Of a DNA stretch of 7,810 nucleotides, positions 6,609 to 7,810 are shown one piece after another. Under the pieces are notes generated by a model. The model ran no database searches. It worked only from the letters and a program-made list of their open reading frames with translations, and was not told the DNA's origin. This stretch comes from an uncultured Sporolactobacillus sp. (GTDB lineage: Bacteria; Bacillota; Bacilli; Bacillales; Sporolactobacillaceae): NCBI GenBank assembly GCA_900543345.1, contig UQRJ01000126.1, forward strand, positions 1-7,810, in the 5' to 3' direction. Each line of letters starts with the position of its first letter. The stretch's first letter is position 1. The translations under genes were made by a program, and so were the position numbers.

Positions 6609-7031
6609 ATGAAAAGTGATAACACAATCAGCCTGATGGCACGCATTCATGAAAAAATAAATAAGCGGCTCATCAATGCATTGAAAGAAGATGGTATCAA
6701 CGACTTGGCTCCCTCGCACGCGGATATTCTGGCGGCATTATTCAAAAAGGACCGCGTCACCATGGCCGCCGTCGCCAAGCTGATTCACCGCGATAAGTCG
6801 ACTGTCACTCAGTTAATTAAAAAATTGAGTCAAAAAGGCTATGTGACGATTCGCCCGAATCCACTGGATCGTCGATCAAATTTAGTTTGTCTGACGAATC
6901 GAGGGAAAACGCTGGAAGCGATTTTTCAAAAAATCAGCGAGCAACTTTACCAAATAGTTTACGCCCATTTGCGGCCGGACGAAATCGGGCAATTCAAGCG
7001 ACTCATCAGAATGATCGATCATAATCTGTGA
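6609..7031 (+). CDS. MarR-family winged-helix transcriptional regulator
   Basis: This 140-aa protein is of normal MarR length. An N-terminal dimerisation helix (about 5-28) precedes the winged helix-turn-helix: helices about 36-60, recognition helix DKSTVTQLIKKLSQKGYV (62-79), then the wing with the conserved pattern NPLDRRSNLVCLTNRG (84-99). A C-terminal dimerisation helix pair (about 100-138) completes the fold. The only cysteine is Cys94 in the wing, so it is not an N-terminal-Cys OhrR-type peroxide sensor. No Shine-Dalgarno sequence precedes the ATG, whereas a TATAAT box ends 6 nt upstream, suggesting leaderless translation. A downstream Met10 (6636) has no better ribosome site. It probably represses itself and the SDR-like gene 37 nt downstream, through the palindrome at 6581-6598. 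The ligand is unknown. Confidence 0.9.
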   Translation: MKSDNTISLMARIHEKINKRLINALKEDGINDLAPSHADILAALFKKDRVTMAAVAKLIHRDKSTVTQLIKKLSQKGYVTIRPNPLDRRSNLVCLTNRGKTLEAIFQKISEQLYQIVYAHLRPDEIGQFKRLIRMIDHNL

Positions 7032-7054
7032 TTTTTAGTTTTAATATCCTATTT

Positions 7055-7059
7055 GGAGG
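7055..7059 (+). promoter_or_regulatory. Ribosome binding site that decides the SDR gene start
   Basis: GGAGG at 7055-7059 lies only 3 nt before the ATG at 7063 but 9 nt before an in-frame TTG at 7069. Normal spacing therefore favours the TTG. Confidence 0.6.
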
Positions 7060-7068
7060 ACGATGCAG

Positions 7069-7707
7069 TTGACAAAAATTTTGATCTTAGGGGCACACGG
7101 GCAGATCGCCCAACTTGCCGAGCAGCAATTACTAACGGATACTGATGCAATCCTGACCCTTTTCCTCCGCAATGCGCAACGACTGGCTTCACGAAAAAGC
7201 GAACGAGTTCGATTAATCGAGGGCACTGCCACCGACAAAGCAAGACTGCAACAGGCAATGCAGGGCCAGGATCTCGTCTATGCCAACCTGGCCGGCAAAG
7301 ACATCGAAAAGCAGGCCGAGGCCGTCGCGGCCGCAATGCAGGCCGCCGGGTTAAAACGATTGATCTGGATTTCCAGCCTGGGAATTTATGATGAGGTCCC
7401 CGGCAAATTCGGCGAATGGAACAAGAATATCTTGGGTGATTATCTGGACACCTACGGGAATGCCGTGCGGGTTCTGGAACAAAGCGCCCTGGATTATACG
7501 ATTATTCGTCCGGCATGGCTGACCGATAAGAACGAAGTCGACTATGAAACGACGCAAAAAGGCGAGCCGTTCAAGGGCACGGAAGTATCGCGCAAAAGTG
7601 TTGCCGACTTCGTTGTTAAGCTGATAGAACACCCCCGGCAGGAAATCCGCCATTCAGTCGGTATTGACAAACCGGGCACCGCGGGCGACAAACCGGCCTG
7701 GTACTAA
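7069..7707 (+). CDS. NAD(P)-binding atypical SDR / NmrA-like oxidoreductase
   Basis: This is a 212-aa single-domain Rossmann protein. The N-terminal MTKILILGAHGQIAQ holds the GxxGxxA dinucleotide motif (Gly8, Gly11, Ala14). Arg34 in LFLRN after strand 2 suggests NADPH rather than NADH. ANLAGKD (72-78), WISSLGIY (100-107) and the block DYTIIRPAWLTD (142-153) are typical of the NAD(P)H-binding atypical-SDR family near NmrA, YwnB/YhfK-like and flavin/biliverdin-reductase-like proteins. The classical YxxxK catalytic pair is not evident, so activity may be a reductase or a redox sensor; the substrate is unknown. I chose the TTG at 7069 (9-nt spacing from GGAGG) over the ATG at 7063, which would add Met-Gln. 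It lies 37 nt behind the MarR gene on the same strand, so both are probably co-transcribed. No terminator is visible before the intron end. Confidence 0.87.
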   Translation: MTKILILGAHGQIAQLAEQQLLTDTDAILTLFLRNAQRLASRKSERVRLIEGTATDKARLQQAMQGQDLVYANLAGKDIEKQAEAVAAAMQAAGLKRLIWISSLGIYDEVPGKFGEWNKNILGDYLDTYGNAVRVLEQSALDYTIIRPAWLTDKNEVDYETTQKGEPFKGTEVSRKSVADFVVKLIEHPRQEIRHSVGIDKPGTAGDKPAWY

Positions 7708-7759
7708 AAAACATATGACCGGCGCATGATGATCGGCAACCATTGACAACACGCATTCA

Positions 7760-7810
7760 ATCGAGTAGGAGGAGATAATTTCTCCGTCCTCTCCTACCAC
7801 CGTACGTACG
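7760..7810 (-). mobile_element. 3' end of a group II intron (domain V remainder and domain VI)
   Basis: Read on the minus strand, CGTACGTACGGTGGT (7810-7796) is the 3' half of a domain V-like hairpin. It is followed by a well-formed domain VI: GAG (7793-7791) pairs with CTC (7765-7763), AGGA (7790-7787) with TCCT (7770-7767), and GGAGA (7785-7781) with TCTCC (7775-7771) around the loop AATTA. The only unpaired base on the 3' strand is A7766, the expected branch-point adenosine. It lies 7 nt from a 3' end GAT at 7760, satisfying the AY rule. The last 50 nt also resemble, from memory, 3' ends of widespread Bacillota introns (CTCCTACTCGATT). The intron enters from beyond the contig edge, so its 5' part and any reverse transcriptase ORF are not in the window. 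Structural class not assigned. Confidence 0.85.

Noticed and set aside
46..7759. CRISPR array, tRNA/rRNA genes, toxin-antitoxin or phage-defence genes
   Set aside because: No regularly spaced repeats, no cloverleaf-like segments and no such proteins were seen on either strand.
7766..7810. Right-end hairpin first read as a terminator or T-box-like leader
   Set aside because: No T-run or specifier elements exist; the bulged A, domain V arm and 3' GAT fit a group II intron far better.

Overview
The window reads as one short draft-assembly contig from a mid-GC Bacillota (Bacilli) genome. The signs are GGAGG-type ribosome binding sites, a lipobox-bearing oligopeptide-binding lipoprotein, ATGA-coupled opp genes and a MarR/short SDR-like gene pair. 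A genus cannot be fixed from the sequence; a Sporolactobacillaceae- or lactobacilli-like organism is only an impression. Both ends are informative. Bases 1-45 are not biological: they are a Nextera-type transposase adapter preceded by an index-sized 8-mer. The right end (7760-7810, minus strand) is the 3' end of a group II intron, cut by the contig end inside domain V.

Layout from left to right. 46-468 (+) is the 3' part of a transglutaminase-like protein with its Cys/His/Asp triad intact. 469-723 has no gene: it holds a weak hairpin behind the transglutaminase gene and a plausible intrinsic terminator for the opp operon, which arrives from the other strand. 724-6327 (-) is a complete oligopeptide ABC importer operon. 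In transcription order it is oppB (permease), oppC (permease), oppD (ATPase), oppA (binding lipoprotein), oppF (ATPase). The first four genes overlap or nearly touch. oppA and oppF are separated by 82 nt holding a strong 10-bp hairpin. 6328-6608 is an AT-rich divergent intergenic region with a CodY-box-like palindrome on the opp side and a promoter/operator on the marR side. 6609-7031 (+) is a MarR-family regulator whose -10 box lies so close to its ATG that the mRNA may be leaderless. 7069-7707 (+) is an NAD(P)-binding atypical SDR/NmrA-like protein, probably in the same operon. 7708-7759 is a short spacer with no feature I can support.

How the parts work together. OppA captures peptides outside the membrane, OppB/OppC form the channel and OppD/OppF power uptake, giving amino-acid nitrogen and possibly peptide-signal uptake. 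The MarR protein probably represses its own promoter through an 18-bp palindrome between -35 and -10, and so controls the downstream oxidoreductase. No new multi-gene system is visible. The notable points are the intron end, the contaminating adapter, the probable leaderless autoregulated marR, and the unusual placing of oppA with an intercistronic hairpin.
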